Source of the DNA: Escarpia spicata | Taxonomy: Eukaryota; Annelida; Polychaeta; Sabellida; Siboglinidae | Direction of reading: 5' to 3' | Assembly: GCA_963995525.1 (NCBI GenBank) | Contig: OZ023217.1 | Location: forward strand, 3,460,783 to 3,524,782 | DNA length: 64,000 nucleotides | In this document: positions 12,491 through 23,299 of the stretch, piece after piece | Layout: each line of letters begins with the position of its first letter | Position numbering within the stretch: position 1 is the stretch's first letter | Program-made: the position numbers and the translations under genes | The notes under the pieces: model-generated | Database searches by the model: none | Seen by the model: only the letters and a program-made list of their open reading frames with translations | Told to the model about the DNA's origin: nothing

Positions 12491-12934
12491 TGCCAACCAC
12501 TGGTGCAGGTCTATAAACACTTACTGCAGCGCTTCTGTAGGAACCAACATTCCACAGGCCGTATTTAAATCACACTGACTGCGCAAACAAATTCCAAGTG
12601 TTGTTAACTACTGCGTGAGAAATGTTACACCTCCACTCTGCAACCACTGCTTGGTGAGGGTGAGGCTGAGGCGGCAGAAACAGGATCTACACCAATTACT
12701 GGCACACACAACCAACACAGGGAATAATGGTGCAGGTTTCCACACAAGAAGTCATTGCTGTGTCAATCCATGTCAGAGGCAGGCAGATTACAAGGCACCA
12801 CTCCTCCAGTCTGTCTCCCACAAGGAGAACCCACTCAGTTGACACCCTATCCTGTATTGTTACCCCTCCTGTACTACCAATGTGTCTGCCTTATAATTAG
12901 TAGCATGGTCTTCCTTCTCCAGAGAAACTCTCAT
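12491..12934. other. Unique DNA between arrays, no gene seen
   Basis: No recognisable domain; short open frames overlap in several frames. Confidence 0.55.
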
Positions 12935-13175
12935 GTAATACCCCCAGGGATGGTAAGCTGTAATAACCTACCAAAGCCCATGGAGGGTAACTCATAATAC
13001 CCCCAGGGAGGGTAAATCACAATATCCCAGGGAGGGTAAATCACAATATCCCAGGGAGGGTAAATTATAATACCCCCAGCAATGGTAACCTGTAATACTC
13101 CCACCTCCCCAGGAAGGTAAGCTGTGAAACTCCAGGGTGGATAGACTGTAATAACAGAAGAAGGGTAAACCACAA
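12935..13175. repeat. Degenerate ~24-bp minisatellite
   Basis: About ten units follow CCCAGGGAGGGTAAATCACAA with length changes. The two units from about 13021 to 13068 are nearly identical and the outer units are diverged. Confidence 0.85.
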
Positions 13176-13227
13176 GTAAGAGGAACTAATTGATGTTGGA
13201 CATTAGACATGACTGTCTGTCTGTCTG

Positions 13228-13422
13228 TCTCTGTCCTGCCCAGTGTAACTGAAACTGATGCTGGACATGAAAGATGATGGTCCTGCCCATTCTAACTGAA
13301 GCTGATGCTGGACATGAAAGATGACCGTCCTGCCCATTCTAACTGAAACTGATGCTGGACATGAAAGACGACAGTCCTGCCCATTCTAACTGAAACTGGT
13401 GCTGGACATGAGAGATGACCAT
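13228..13422. repeat. 47-bp tandem repeat, about 4 units
   Basis: CCTGCCCATTCTAACTGAA followed by CTGATGCTGGACATGAAAGA recurs with a 47-bp period, for example at 13329 and 13376. The differences are mostly single substitutions. Confidence 0.9.
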
Positions 13423-13589
13423 CCTCACCCTGCCCACTGCCAAGCAACACAAGAGCAAGAAGAAGTATTGTGTACAGTTGTCATCTGTCACTCCTGGAGT
13501 CCCTGCCCACATCTCATTTCTTGCCTCATCACACTTCTGTCTGCAGCTTTGTGTGCTTGTGGGTGTGTGCACGTGCACGCATGTGTGAG

Positions 13590-13995
13590 TTCATCCTTCC
13601 AGGGGTTTACCATGCCAAGAGTTCACCCTTCCAGTGGTTTACCATGCCAGGGTTCACCCTTCCAGGGGTTTGCCATGCCATGGGTTCACCCTTCAAGGGG
13701 TTTGCCATGCCAGGGGTTCACCATGTTGGGGGTTCACATTACCATGGGTTCACCTTGCCAAGGGTTTTACCCTGCCAGGATTTCACCCTGTGAGGGGATC
13801 TCCATATCTGGTTGGGGGTGTTCACCCTACCAGAGGGTCACCATGCCAGGTTGGGGTGTTCACCATACCAGGGGGTCACCATGTCAAGCTGGGGGTGTTG
13901 ACCCTACAATGGGGTCACCATGCCAAGTTGGGGGTGTTTACCCTATCAGGTTGGGGGGTGTTCACCCTGCCAGGTTTCCCCCTGCGGGGATCTCC
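13590..13995. repeat. Mixed-period G-rich minisatellite
   Basis: Units on the themes TTCACCCTTCCAGGGGTTT, CCATGCCA and GTTGGGGGTGTTCACC recur with variable spacing. The left half is pyrimidine/GGGG mixed. The right half is dominated by TGGGGGTG-type runs, giving several closely spaced G-tracts on the plus strand. All three forward frames stay open for 100 to 220 codons, which is the repeat effect and not evidence of a gene. Confidence 0.8.
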
Positions 13996-14559
13996 CCAGA
14001 GCCACTTGACTTGGGCTGTGAGCCACTTCACCAGTCCTTCATTATGCACAGCTCTGTAGCAGCCAGACCTTGATTAATGACTCCCACCCTCTGTGGCTTC
14101 ACAACTTATCACCCTGGTCATTATTACTGCATGTCTCACTCATTGCTTAACTTAGCATGGCTACATTCATCTTTACCCTTGCAAAACTTAATCAGAAAGT
14201 CTAGATATATGAGGGCGCATTAAATACTTGCTTTGGGAAAAAATAGAATATAATAAATTATCTAGTGGTTGTGTAAATGCAATGTGTATAATAAATAGAC
14301 ACATATCTCATCCTTGACAAATTATTGCTCATTTGATAAGCTAAAGGCTTCACTGTAAACCAGTCATCTGGGGTTTGTATGGATCGCAATCAAAAATTAA
14401 CTTTTATTAACCCTTACAATTTCACAAAACAATTAAAAATTGTACTTTGCTGATCTCAACAAACAAACACCTGGCGTGTCCTAGGTTCCTTGCTAACTTC
14501 CATGCACTTCAATATTTCTGGACATCCCTTCTATGTGTTCCAATTCTAGGACACCCCGT
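13996..14559. other. Unique DNA, no gene seen
   Basis: Nothing supported. Confidence 0.55.
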
Positions 14560-14800
14560 CTCCTGTTCACCCCACCCTGAGACCATGGACACCTCACCTT
14601 CCATGTACCCTGAGAATCATGGACACCCCACCTCCCATGTGCCCTGAGGATCATGGACATCCCACCCCCCATGTGCCCTGAGAATCATGGACACCCCAAC
14701 TCCCTTGGCCCTGAGAATCATAGACCCCCCATCTCCCATGTGCCTAGTTCATGGATACCCCATCCTACCTATGGCCCCCAGATTCCTGGACATCCCTCAC
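14560..14800. repeat. 34-bp minisatellite
   Basis: About six to seven units follow GGACACCCCACCTCCCATGT then GCCCTGAGAATCAT. It is C-rich on the plus strand, and the outer units are degenerate. Confidence 0.88.
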
Positions 14801-15187
14801 ATGTGGCCCAACTTCCCAAGCTGACATCAATCCATCACCCCAACTTAGAATTCTACGTAACTGTCCAGGCTGAGGCCCAGGATCCTCACACCCTTGGTTT
14901 TGTTCCCAAGTAGCTGTCCATTGGGTGACAGAGAGATGACGGGGTAATAAGATGGAGACATACAATGAGGTATGTTCCCAGCCCAGGATGGAATGGGGGG
15001 GTAGATGGTATATCCCCAGTCAGCCAACACACACCTGTCCAATCAGTCTTCCCCTGTCATATTAGTGTGGCTTAACCCCTTCCCAGTGTTGACTCATCTT
15101 CTCAGTGTGGACTCACCTTCCCAGTGGTTCCATCTTCCACTCCCTAACTTAGAAGTTAAGAACTTAAAAGAAATAAGTTCCTAATTT
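14801..15187. other. Unique DNA, no gene seen
   Basis: Contains short direct repeats of CCCAGTGTKGACTCA near 15080-15125. No gene is supported. Confidence 0.5.
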
Positions 15188-15400
15188 GAATGGTGATTTC
15201 ACCAAAACAACATAAAACATTTGCACGTACAAGCTAGCCTGTAAGGCACGTACAAGCTAGCCTGTAAGGCACGTACAAGTTAGCCTGTAAGTATTGTGGT
15301 GGATATTGGGTAGTTTTTCTGCAAAATGAATTTTAAACATGACAGGCAAAACACCAGACTGAAGAGGCAACTTTAACTTTTCTTGAAATTGTCATGGAAA
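15188..15400 (+). repeat. Dispersed repeat DR2, copy B, with an internal triplication
   Basis: It matches DR2 copies A and C through TGATTTCACCAAAACA, TTTGCACGTACAAGCTAGCC, TTTCTGCAAAATGAATTTTA and GAAGAGGCAACTTTAA. Inside it, the 23-bp unit GCACGTACAAGCTAGCCTGT+AAG occurs three times, starting at 15223, 15246 and 15269. The third unit differs by one base (AGTTAG). Copies A and C have this segment once. So a local tandem expansion arose inside this dispersed copy. Confidence 0.75.
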
Positions 15401-16693
15401 ATGGCTATCACAATCTAAATAACCACCAACTGATTGGTTTTTATTAATATTCAGGCTTTAAATTCTTATTATATTAACATTTCACAGAACTTGTTCATCT
15501 AAAATGTGAATATACCAGAACCAGTATAAAGAGCAAGCACAGAAACACGAAATTTCTTTTTAATTATTAATATATCCCACTTGAAGCTTAGTAAAAATAA
15601 TTGCTACCACTGAACAATACAAAAATTACAAATAACATCTACTGCTCTTGTGAAATACTATACCGTGTATTCATTAATAATTGAAAACACATTGAGTAGA
15701 TCCATTTTTCATTGTCACCTTTATTTAGGGGTAATCTCAAAACATTCATATGTGACAGTATTATATGTTACTGGTTTTGATGGAGGGGGCAGGTTAACAA
15801 CTGTTTGGTTTAACATCATGCATCGACTGATGTATTCCCCCACCCTAAATTTTAATTTTCTGATCAGTGTTCATGAGGATTACACCATTGCATTCAACTG
15901 AATTTGTCTCAACACCTCATTCATAACAATAATATTGTGTTATGTTATGCACCGCTCAACATTTTAATAATATGTGATTTTAATGGAGTGAGACAGACAA
16001 TATCACTGCCATGTCACCGACTGCAAATTAAACAGATGAAATATAATTTCACGAGAACAAGGTAACCCATTCAGAAATGCTTTCCGCTGCAGTAAGTGGA
16101 TTACTAGGACTACAGAGAACGGGTGCATTGCTACACTTTGACAGCCACAATGAGGCTGGCACTTGTGTAAATCAGCAGGATATGTGAAAGGAAAATAATA
16201 TTATGATGGCACAGTCTGTCTTGATTACATAAATGAATTCCATAGGGAAATCAGGTGGATTTCAGTAGAGGATTTACCAATCGGACAAATCATGCACAAT
16301 ATGCTAGATTGGATTTCTGCTTCGATAATGTATGTCATTTCTCACAAAAGCCGTTGTATTGATTTTACAAAAACTGTTCTCTGTAGTGTGTGTGAGATTC
16401 CAAAGCCGGGACATGTACAGTTTTTGTATGCATAAGTCTGGATAACAATGAGGAGATTCAAAAACTCTCTTTGAATCGTGTGATCTTGGCACAATCTCGG
16501 TACGGGTGGATGCGTGCTTTTGTTAAGGTCCCTCAATTGCAGTTTCTTTGTGAGAAGCAGTTGATTTGTGCTGATGGTGGAGTCTGTGTCTTCATGAATA
16601 TCTGTGTAATTTTAACAGCAGCTCCTTCAATGCAACTATCTCTGTCATCATAATTACTTGTCCTGCCAGTATTCATTTGAAATGGATGCCTCT
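15401..16693. other. Unique DNA, no gene supported
   Basis: The first half is AT-rich. From about 16230 to 16660 the sequence is more complex and non-repetitive, with short open frames but no domain. It could be regulatory or an unrecognised exon; I cannot decide. Confidence 0.5.
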
Positions 16694-16706
16694 CCCCCCC
16701 CCCCCC
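16694..16706. repeat. Poly-C run
   Basis: Thirteen consecutive C residues just upstream of the 87-bp array. The exact length may be a sequencing artefact. Confidence 0.9.
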
Positions 16707-16749
16707 AGATGATAGGGTGTGACATTGATCTTATCCTTAGTCTTACAGT

Positions 16750-18640
16750 GAGTTGCCTGCACTACATTATTCTACTGACTACAGACTACAGCAGATGATA
16801 TTAAGAGTCAAAGATCTTAACCTTGGTCACACAGCTGTCTGCTCTAGATTCTTCCACTGACTATGTCCACAGACTACAGCAGAAGATATTAGAGTCCGAG
16901 ATCTTAACCTTGGTCACACAGCTGTCTGCTCTAGATTCTTCCACTGACTATGTCCACAGAATACAGCAGAAGATATTAGAGACCGAGATCTTAACCTTGG
17001 TCACACAGCTGTCTGCTCTAGATTCTTCCACTGACTATGTCCACAGAATACAGCAGAAGATATTAGAGTCCGAGATCTTAACCTTGGGCACACAGCTGTC
17101 TGCTCTAGATTCTTCCACTGACAATGTCCACAGAATACAGCAGAAGATATTAGAGTCCGAGAACTTAACCTTGGTCACACAGCTGTCTGCTCTAGATTCT
17201 TCCACTGACTATGTCCACAGAATACAGCAGAAGATATTAGAGTCCGAGATCTTAACCTTGGTCACACAGCTGTCTGCTCTAGATTCTTCCACTGACTATG
17301 TCCACAGACTACAGCAGAAGATATTAGAGTCCGAGATCTTAACCTTGGTCACACTGCTGTCTGCTCTAGATTCTTCCACTGACTATGTCCACAGAATACA
17401 GCAGAAGATATTAGAGTCCGAGATCTTAACCTTGGTCACAGAGCTGTCTGCTCTAGATTCTTCCACTGACTATGTCCACAGAATACAGCAGAAGATATTA
17501 GAGTCCGAGATCTTAACCTTGGTCACACAGCTGTCTGCTCTAGATTCTTCCACTGACTATGTCCACAGAATACAGCAGAAGATATTAGAGTCCGAGATCT
17601 TAACCTTGGTCACACAGCTGTCTGCTCTAGATTCTTCCACTGACTATGTCCACAGAATACAGCAGAAGATATTAGAGTCCGAGATCTTAACCTTGGTCAC
17701 ACAGCTGTCTGCTCTAGATTCTTCCACTGACTATGTCCACAGAATACAGCAGAAGATATTAGAGTCCGAGATCTTAACCTTGGGCACACAGCTGTCTGCT
17801 CTAGATTCTTCCACTGACTATGTCCACAGAATACAGCAGAAGATATTAGAGTCCGAGATCTTAACCTTGGTCACACAGCTGTCTGCTCTAGATTCTTCCA
17901 CTGACTATGTCCACAGAATACAGCAGAAGATATTAGAGACCGAGATCTTAACCTTGGGCACACAGCTGTCTGCTCTAGATTCTTCCACTGACTATGTCCA
18001 CAGAATACAGCAGAAGATATTAGAGTCCGAGATCTTAACCTTGGTCACACAGCTGTCTGCTCTAGATTCTTCCACTGACTATGTCCACAGAATACAGCAG
18101 AAGATATTAGAGTCCGAGATCTTAACCTTGGGCACACAGCTGTCTGCTCTAGATTCTTCCACTGACTATGTCCACAGAATACAGCAGAAGATATTAGAGT
18201 CCGAGATCTTAACCTTGGTCACACAGCTGTCTGCTCTAGATTCTTCCACTGACTATGTCCACAGAATACAGCAGAAGATATTAGAGTCCGAGATCTTAAC
18301 CTTGGGCACACAGCTGTCTGCTCTAGATTCTTCCACTGACTATGTCCACAGAATACAGCAGAAGATATTAGAGTCCGAGATCTTAACCTTGGGCACACAG
18401 CTGTCTGCTCTAGATTCTTCCACTGACTATGTCCACAGAATACAGCAGAAGATATTAGAGTCCGAGATCTTAACCTTGGGCACACAGCTGTCTGCTCTAG
18501 ATTCTTCTACTGATCATGCCCAGAGAGGCAGACACTACAACAGAACTTGTTTGAGTCTGAGATCTTATTCTTCTCTTAGAGCTGCCTGCTCTAAACCGTT
18601 CCTCTGAGGACACCTTTAGACTCTTCCTCTGTCTTGTTCC
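16750..18640 (+). repeat. 87-bp minisatellite, about 20 units with decayed ends
   Basis: Near-identical 87-bp units run from about 16817 to 18520. Each contains ACACAGCTGTCTGCTCTAGA, TTCCACTGACTATGTCCACA and AGCAGAAGATATTAGAG. Diverged partial units continue on both sides (about 16750-16816 and 18520-18640). As 87 is a multiple of 3, one forward frame stays open for 594 codons of a 29-residue repeat containing LSALDSSTDYVHRIQQKIL. Every unit-to-unit substitution I could read changes the residue (V/G, T/S, Y/N, I/N, Q/L, Q/E, L/I), with no silent third-position change. There is no signal peptide or flanking coding sequence. I therefore call it satellite DNA, not a gene. Confidence 0.9.
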
Positions 18641-19993
18641 CTGCTGTAGCGGATCAGGTACAATTATTGTTCTGTTCTATCTTTCCAATGTTTCCTATCA
18701 GCCGCCCTTCTCTCCGTCTTGCATCTTCCTCCGACCTGCTCAGATCTGTCTTCATGCACACTACAGCTGATAAGCAGTTTAGACAATGAGAGTGACACAT
18801 TGACTTAGTAACAAAAAGCCACTACCAGGGATCATTGAAAGGCAAAACTGATCAACAACTTGAGAATGGCATTAGTTTTGAACCACATCATGAAATAGAC
18901 CAGAGAGATTATTTTCTTTGTACCAACATATCTGTTCAGTTGTCCTCATACAATAATTTATTCCAACATTTAATGAGCACAGCTAATTTAGACAAGCACA
19001 TATTATTAAAGGAACCAAAATAAAACTTGTGTTAACCAACCACTTCCTTTTGACAGGCCCAAGTGCACAAGGTCCTAGGAAGTCTGGAGTCAAGCCATTG
19101 GCCTGGGGGTGGTCGTGGTAGGCTATGAAGACTGGCAGACTGCCTTTTTTAGCATACTTGCTTCCTGCGGCCTGAGAACACAAAGGGTCAACACAGACAT
19201 GCCTGAGGCTCCCACAACACACCACTGCCAACTGGCACGAGAGCCTTCAGTTCAACAATACAGCCAACTAATACAACCACGGATGCCTTGACACGTGTCA
19301 TATCGACTTGCCAGACGAAGTGACACAGGAAACGCTGCATCGTGTCCCACGGTTCCACGCCGCTGTGATGACAAACAACACAATTTGCTGCAATTACTGA
19401 AACACGCCCCCAACTGGCTAGATTAAGCATCTAGCGACACGCAGATGAATCGATAAGGGTAGAGAGCGGCTCACATGAGCGGGGCAGTTTTCTAATGGTT
19501 TTCCGTGAATGACACAAAGATGAAGACGCGTTTTTTGCTCGAGTGGTCGCAAAGCCGCAGAGTAATCAGGTGACTTGTAGGACTGTAGTAGTGGGGTCCG
19601 GGGAAATTGTGTTTAGGCGCGCGTACCGGCAGAAGAGTGCTGACTGTCACGCACATCGTTCTGCTTGAGCGCACTGCCGCTGCAGAAAGAACAGGCTTCA
19701 AGTTCACCATGGGGTCATGACAAGGGGTTGCACAAGAATGCCCCCTGTAATCACTGGGGCAGTCTAGTGGGGCAGCTAGGAGTGGCACCAAGACAGTGCT
19801 GCAAGTGCTACCAGATGTCACAACTGATGCACCTGCACGCACTGCTGCATGTTGCATGCCGCTGACCACCGCATGTCGCGCGCGGCCGACCGCCTCACAT
19901 CAAACATGCAAGGGCCATACACAGTATTTACAACAAACAGCAATTACAAATGTCACCGCTTTTTACAAGTGCATCCGCTGTGTTTTTTTAAGC
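18641..19993. other. Unique DNA with a CpG-richer block
   Basis: About 19300-19900 is richer in CpG than its surroundings, with GCGCGCGTACCGG-like and GTCGCGCGCGGCCGACCGCC words at 19617-19630 and 19875-19894. Open frames exist on both strands (one of 125 codons on minus), but no domain is recognisable. It may be an unmethylated or promoter-like island, or unrecognised exon sequence. Confidence 0.45.
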
Positions 19994-20118
19994 CCAGTAT
20001 CAGCATAGACCAGTGAATTCCTGCCCAGTCCTGGCATAGGCCAATATATTCATACCAAACGTGGTATGGGTCAATGGATTCCTGCCCAGCTGTGTCATGG
20101 GCCAATATATCCATGCCC
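19994..20118. repeat. 31-bp tandem repeat, 4 units
   Basis: Four diverged 31-bp units share GGCATAGGCCAATATATTCA or GAATTCCTGCCCAG variants. Units 1 and 3 share GGATTCCTGCC-type ends, and units 2 and 4 share CCAATATAT. This alternation suggests a 62-bp dimer ancestor. Confidence 0.8.
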
Positions 20119-21899
20119 AAAAATACTGGAGGCAGGTCTTTGGCAAACCCTTGTAATTACAGTCTTGCCAGTTCATCCATGTCTTGTGACAACATACCTG
20201 GGTATTAATAAGCGCGGAGAGCTATCTCTCCTCTGGCGGATACAGACGACGATCAGTGTTGATGAACGCGACAAACAGGTAAAAGGTGCATTCAAAGCAG
20301 AATTACCTTCGGCCACAAACAAGTACATAATTCATTTCAGGGAGGGGGAGAACATTTAAGTTTGCAAATTCCTCACCTCATGGTGTGATGCTATGGTACA
20401 ATAGGCTAGAGTAACGGCCGCACATTTTTCAGTCCAATCTGGCCACTTTATGTCAAATATTAAAATAATTTCTAGTAATAAATATTTTCCCCTAAATCTG
20501 TTGTGGATGTGTTTTCTGGAGGCAAAGCTGACATTAACCCAGCAAAAATGGTTGAACTACACTGAAGTGCTGTAGTCAATTTTCTTACAAAGTCACTGGG
20601 AATGCTGCAGTGAGTGGTGACAAAAAACGAGGGCCGAACTGGCAGTGAAGTTGTCAATGATATGACGTTATGATATGATGTTGCGTCTGGCATGAGACAC
20701 CAGTGGTTTTTCTAAGCAGTGTAACATAAACTACCTAGGACAGATCGGAAGAAAGCACGCACACGCACGCACCGATATAAAGAAGAACCACGTCAACCTG
20801 AGACGTGCGTGTCAAGAGATGGTTTGCCAGATAAAGGGCCTGTGACACATGCAGCAAACTTCTCGAAAATTTACTTTTGTCACTGGAAGAGACAAAAAGT
20901 ATTACCGACACTGTATTTATGGTGGGAGTTGTGTGATCCTAAATTGAGAACAAATCCTATGCAAAAACCTAACTAAACCTAAAAACTAGGAAGTGTACAG
21001 TTAGTGATGGCAACTGCTTGCAATGACTAGAGTCTGTGATCTAAAACCTTAGATAAGTTGTTGCATCTGAACCTGAACCAAACACACCCTTCTGAATAGG
21101 TTCAACCAGACGTAAATCAAGACATGATAGAATCAGTTTCCTAACAGTCACTAGCAGTCATCTATAGGGCTGTAGTTGAGATGACAGCTGCAGTTGTTGT
21201 TTCTATCAACGTTTTTATAACAGCACACTTCAGTGTAAACAAGGCACAAAGCTGCACACGTCTACTGCAGAACATTGTACCACTTTGACATAAACCTAAC
21301 ATCTTTGTAACATGGTGCATTACCTGTGTGAGATTAACCTTAAAAACAGCATTTTGCAAATTTTGTGCATGTGACTAAAGTACCATGGATATGAAGCAAA
21401 TGTTATTTGACAAATTGATAAAATTTATAATAGTGTGAAAACTGGGATATAGTTCAATTCACAACTGGTTCCCAGAAATTGGCAATTTTCACCACTGGAG
21501 GGAGCTTTTGACTGACCTCAAAACACAATTAGTTGCACAAAAACTGGTTGAAGATGCACAACAGCAGTGCACTACCCCAGACAACCTGTATATACCTGTG
21601 GGCAGTCTAATACTGATCTACAGGGACAAGCACAGCCAATCACTAATTACACCCAAGGGCCATCCCATAGACATCCATTTGCAGTCTTTGTCTTGTGGAA
21701 TTTTGGTCTAGGTTGATCTTCCTTGTACCTCAACTAGCCAGCTAGATATCCTGATGTCACTTACAGCAGTTTTTATGTAGAAAACTCACTTTGCAGGGAA
21801 AAATCAAGCTCAGATGAAATTACTGAAACATGCGAACATCTCCAATTAGAAATGTTTTCCTAGACTAGTGACTTTTGCAGGAGACAATAATGCTGATGC
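20119..21899. other. Unique DNA, no gene supported
   Basis: About 1.8 kb with no recognisable repeat. A GC-richer patch at 20205-20290 ends with CAAACAGGTAAAAG, which resembles a splice donor, but no coding domain precedes it. Short open frames elsewhere show nothing. Confidence 0.5.
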
Positions 21900-22025
21900 A
21901 AAAAGACAAAGGTACTAACACACTGGAGTATGACAATGGGTGGATGCACCGCCAAGGTCCAAAGTCAAAGGTTCAGACAGATCACAATCTTGAAGAACAC
22001 TGTCTGTATACAGCAAGAAGATGGC

Positions 22026-23290
22026 AGGACTTGTGCAAAGGAAGAAGACAAACAACAGTACTTGTGCAAAGCAAGAAGACAAACAACAGTACTTGTGCAA
22101 AGCAAGAAGACAAACAACAGTACTTGTGCAAAGCAAGAAGACAAACAACAGTACTTGTGCAAAGCAAGAAGACAAACAACAGCACTTATGCAAAGCAAGA
22201 AGACAAACAACAGCACTTGTGCAAAGCAAGAAGACAAACAACAACACTTATGCAAAGCAAGAAGACAAACAACAGCACTTGTGCAAAGCAAGAAGACAAA
22301 CAACAGCACTTATGCAAAGCAAGAAGACAAACAACAGCACTTGTGCAAAGCAAGAAGACAAACAACAGCACTTGTGCAAAGGAAGAAGACAAACAACAGT
22401 ACTTGTGCAAAGCAAGAAGACAAACAACAGTACTTGTGCAAAGCAAGAAGACAAACAACAGTACTTGTGCAAAGCAAGAAGACAAACAACAGTACTTGTG
22501 CAAAGCAAGAAGACAAACAACAGCACTTATGCAAAGCAAGAAGACAAACAACAGCACTTGTGCAAAGCAAGAAGACAAACAACAGTACTTGTCCAAAGCA
22601 AGAAGACAAACAACAGTACTTGTGCAAAGCAAGAAGACAAACAACAGTACTTGTGCAAAGCAAGAAGACAAACAACAGTACTTGTGCAAAGCAAGAAGAC
22701 AAACAACAGTACTTGTGCAAAGCAAGAAGACAAACAACAGCACTTATGCAAAGCAAGAAGACAAACAACAGCACTTATGCAAAGCAAGAAGACAAACAAC
22801 AACACTTATGCAAAGCAAGAAGACAAACAACAGCACTTATGCAAAGGAAGAAGACAAACAACAGTACTTGTCCAAAGCAAGAAGACAAACAACAACACTT
22901 ATGCAAAGCAAGAAGACAAACAACAGTACTTGTCCAAAGCAAGAAGACAAACAACAGCACTTATGCAAAGCAAGAAGACAAACAACAACACTTATGCAAA
23001 GCAAGAAGACAAACAACAGCACTTATGCAAAGCAAGAAGACAAACAACAGCACTTGTGCAAAGCAAGAAGACAAACAACAGTACTTGTCCAAAGCAAGAA
23101 GACAAACAACAACACTTATGCAAAGCAAGAAGACAAACAACAGTACTTGTCCAAAGCAAGAAGACAAACAACAGCACTTATGCAAAGCAAGAAGACAAAC
23201 AACAGTACTTGTCCAAAGCAAGAAGACAAACAACAGTACTTGTGCAAAGGAAGAAGACAAACAACAGTACTTGTGCAAAGCAAGAAGACA
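22026..23290. repeat. 31-bp minisatellite, about 41 units
   Basis: Near-identical 31-bp units read GCAAAGCAAGAAGACAAACA then ACAGTACTTGT. Variation is confined to a few sites (AGTA/AGCA/AACA, TTGTG/TTATG/TTGTC, AGCAAG/AGGAAG). The unit lacks stops in all three forward frames, and 31 is not a multiple of 3. All three forward frames are therefore open, and each reads the same cyclic 31-residue peptide (KARRQTT, QSKKTNN, KQEDKQQ). The array runs into the retrotransposon fragment at 23300. A related 27-bp unit occurs at 21904 and again at 25101-25195. Confidence 0.95.
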
Positions 23291-23299
23291 GCACTGCGA

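Noticed and set aside
11610..12578. A 322-codon protein of PAWILYL/CLDTLPQ repeats
   Set aside because: The 25-bp unit cycles through three frames, so any start gives the same long frame; no gene context.
16823..18607. A 594-codon repeat protein gene
   Set aside because: All readable unit differences alter residues, flanks are decayed repeat units, and there is no other coding signal. The frame is open because the 87-bp unit is a multiple of three without a stop.
19492..19869. A 125-codon minus-strand gene in the CpG-richer block
   Set aside because: No domain or homologue recognised, and an open frame also exists on the opposite strand; the composition alone can explain it.
22026..23290. 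CRISPR array
   Set aside because: Repeats are directly adjacent with no unique spacers, and the sequence context is animal-like. The same applies to every other array here.
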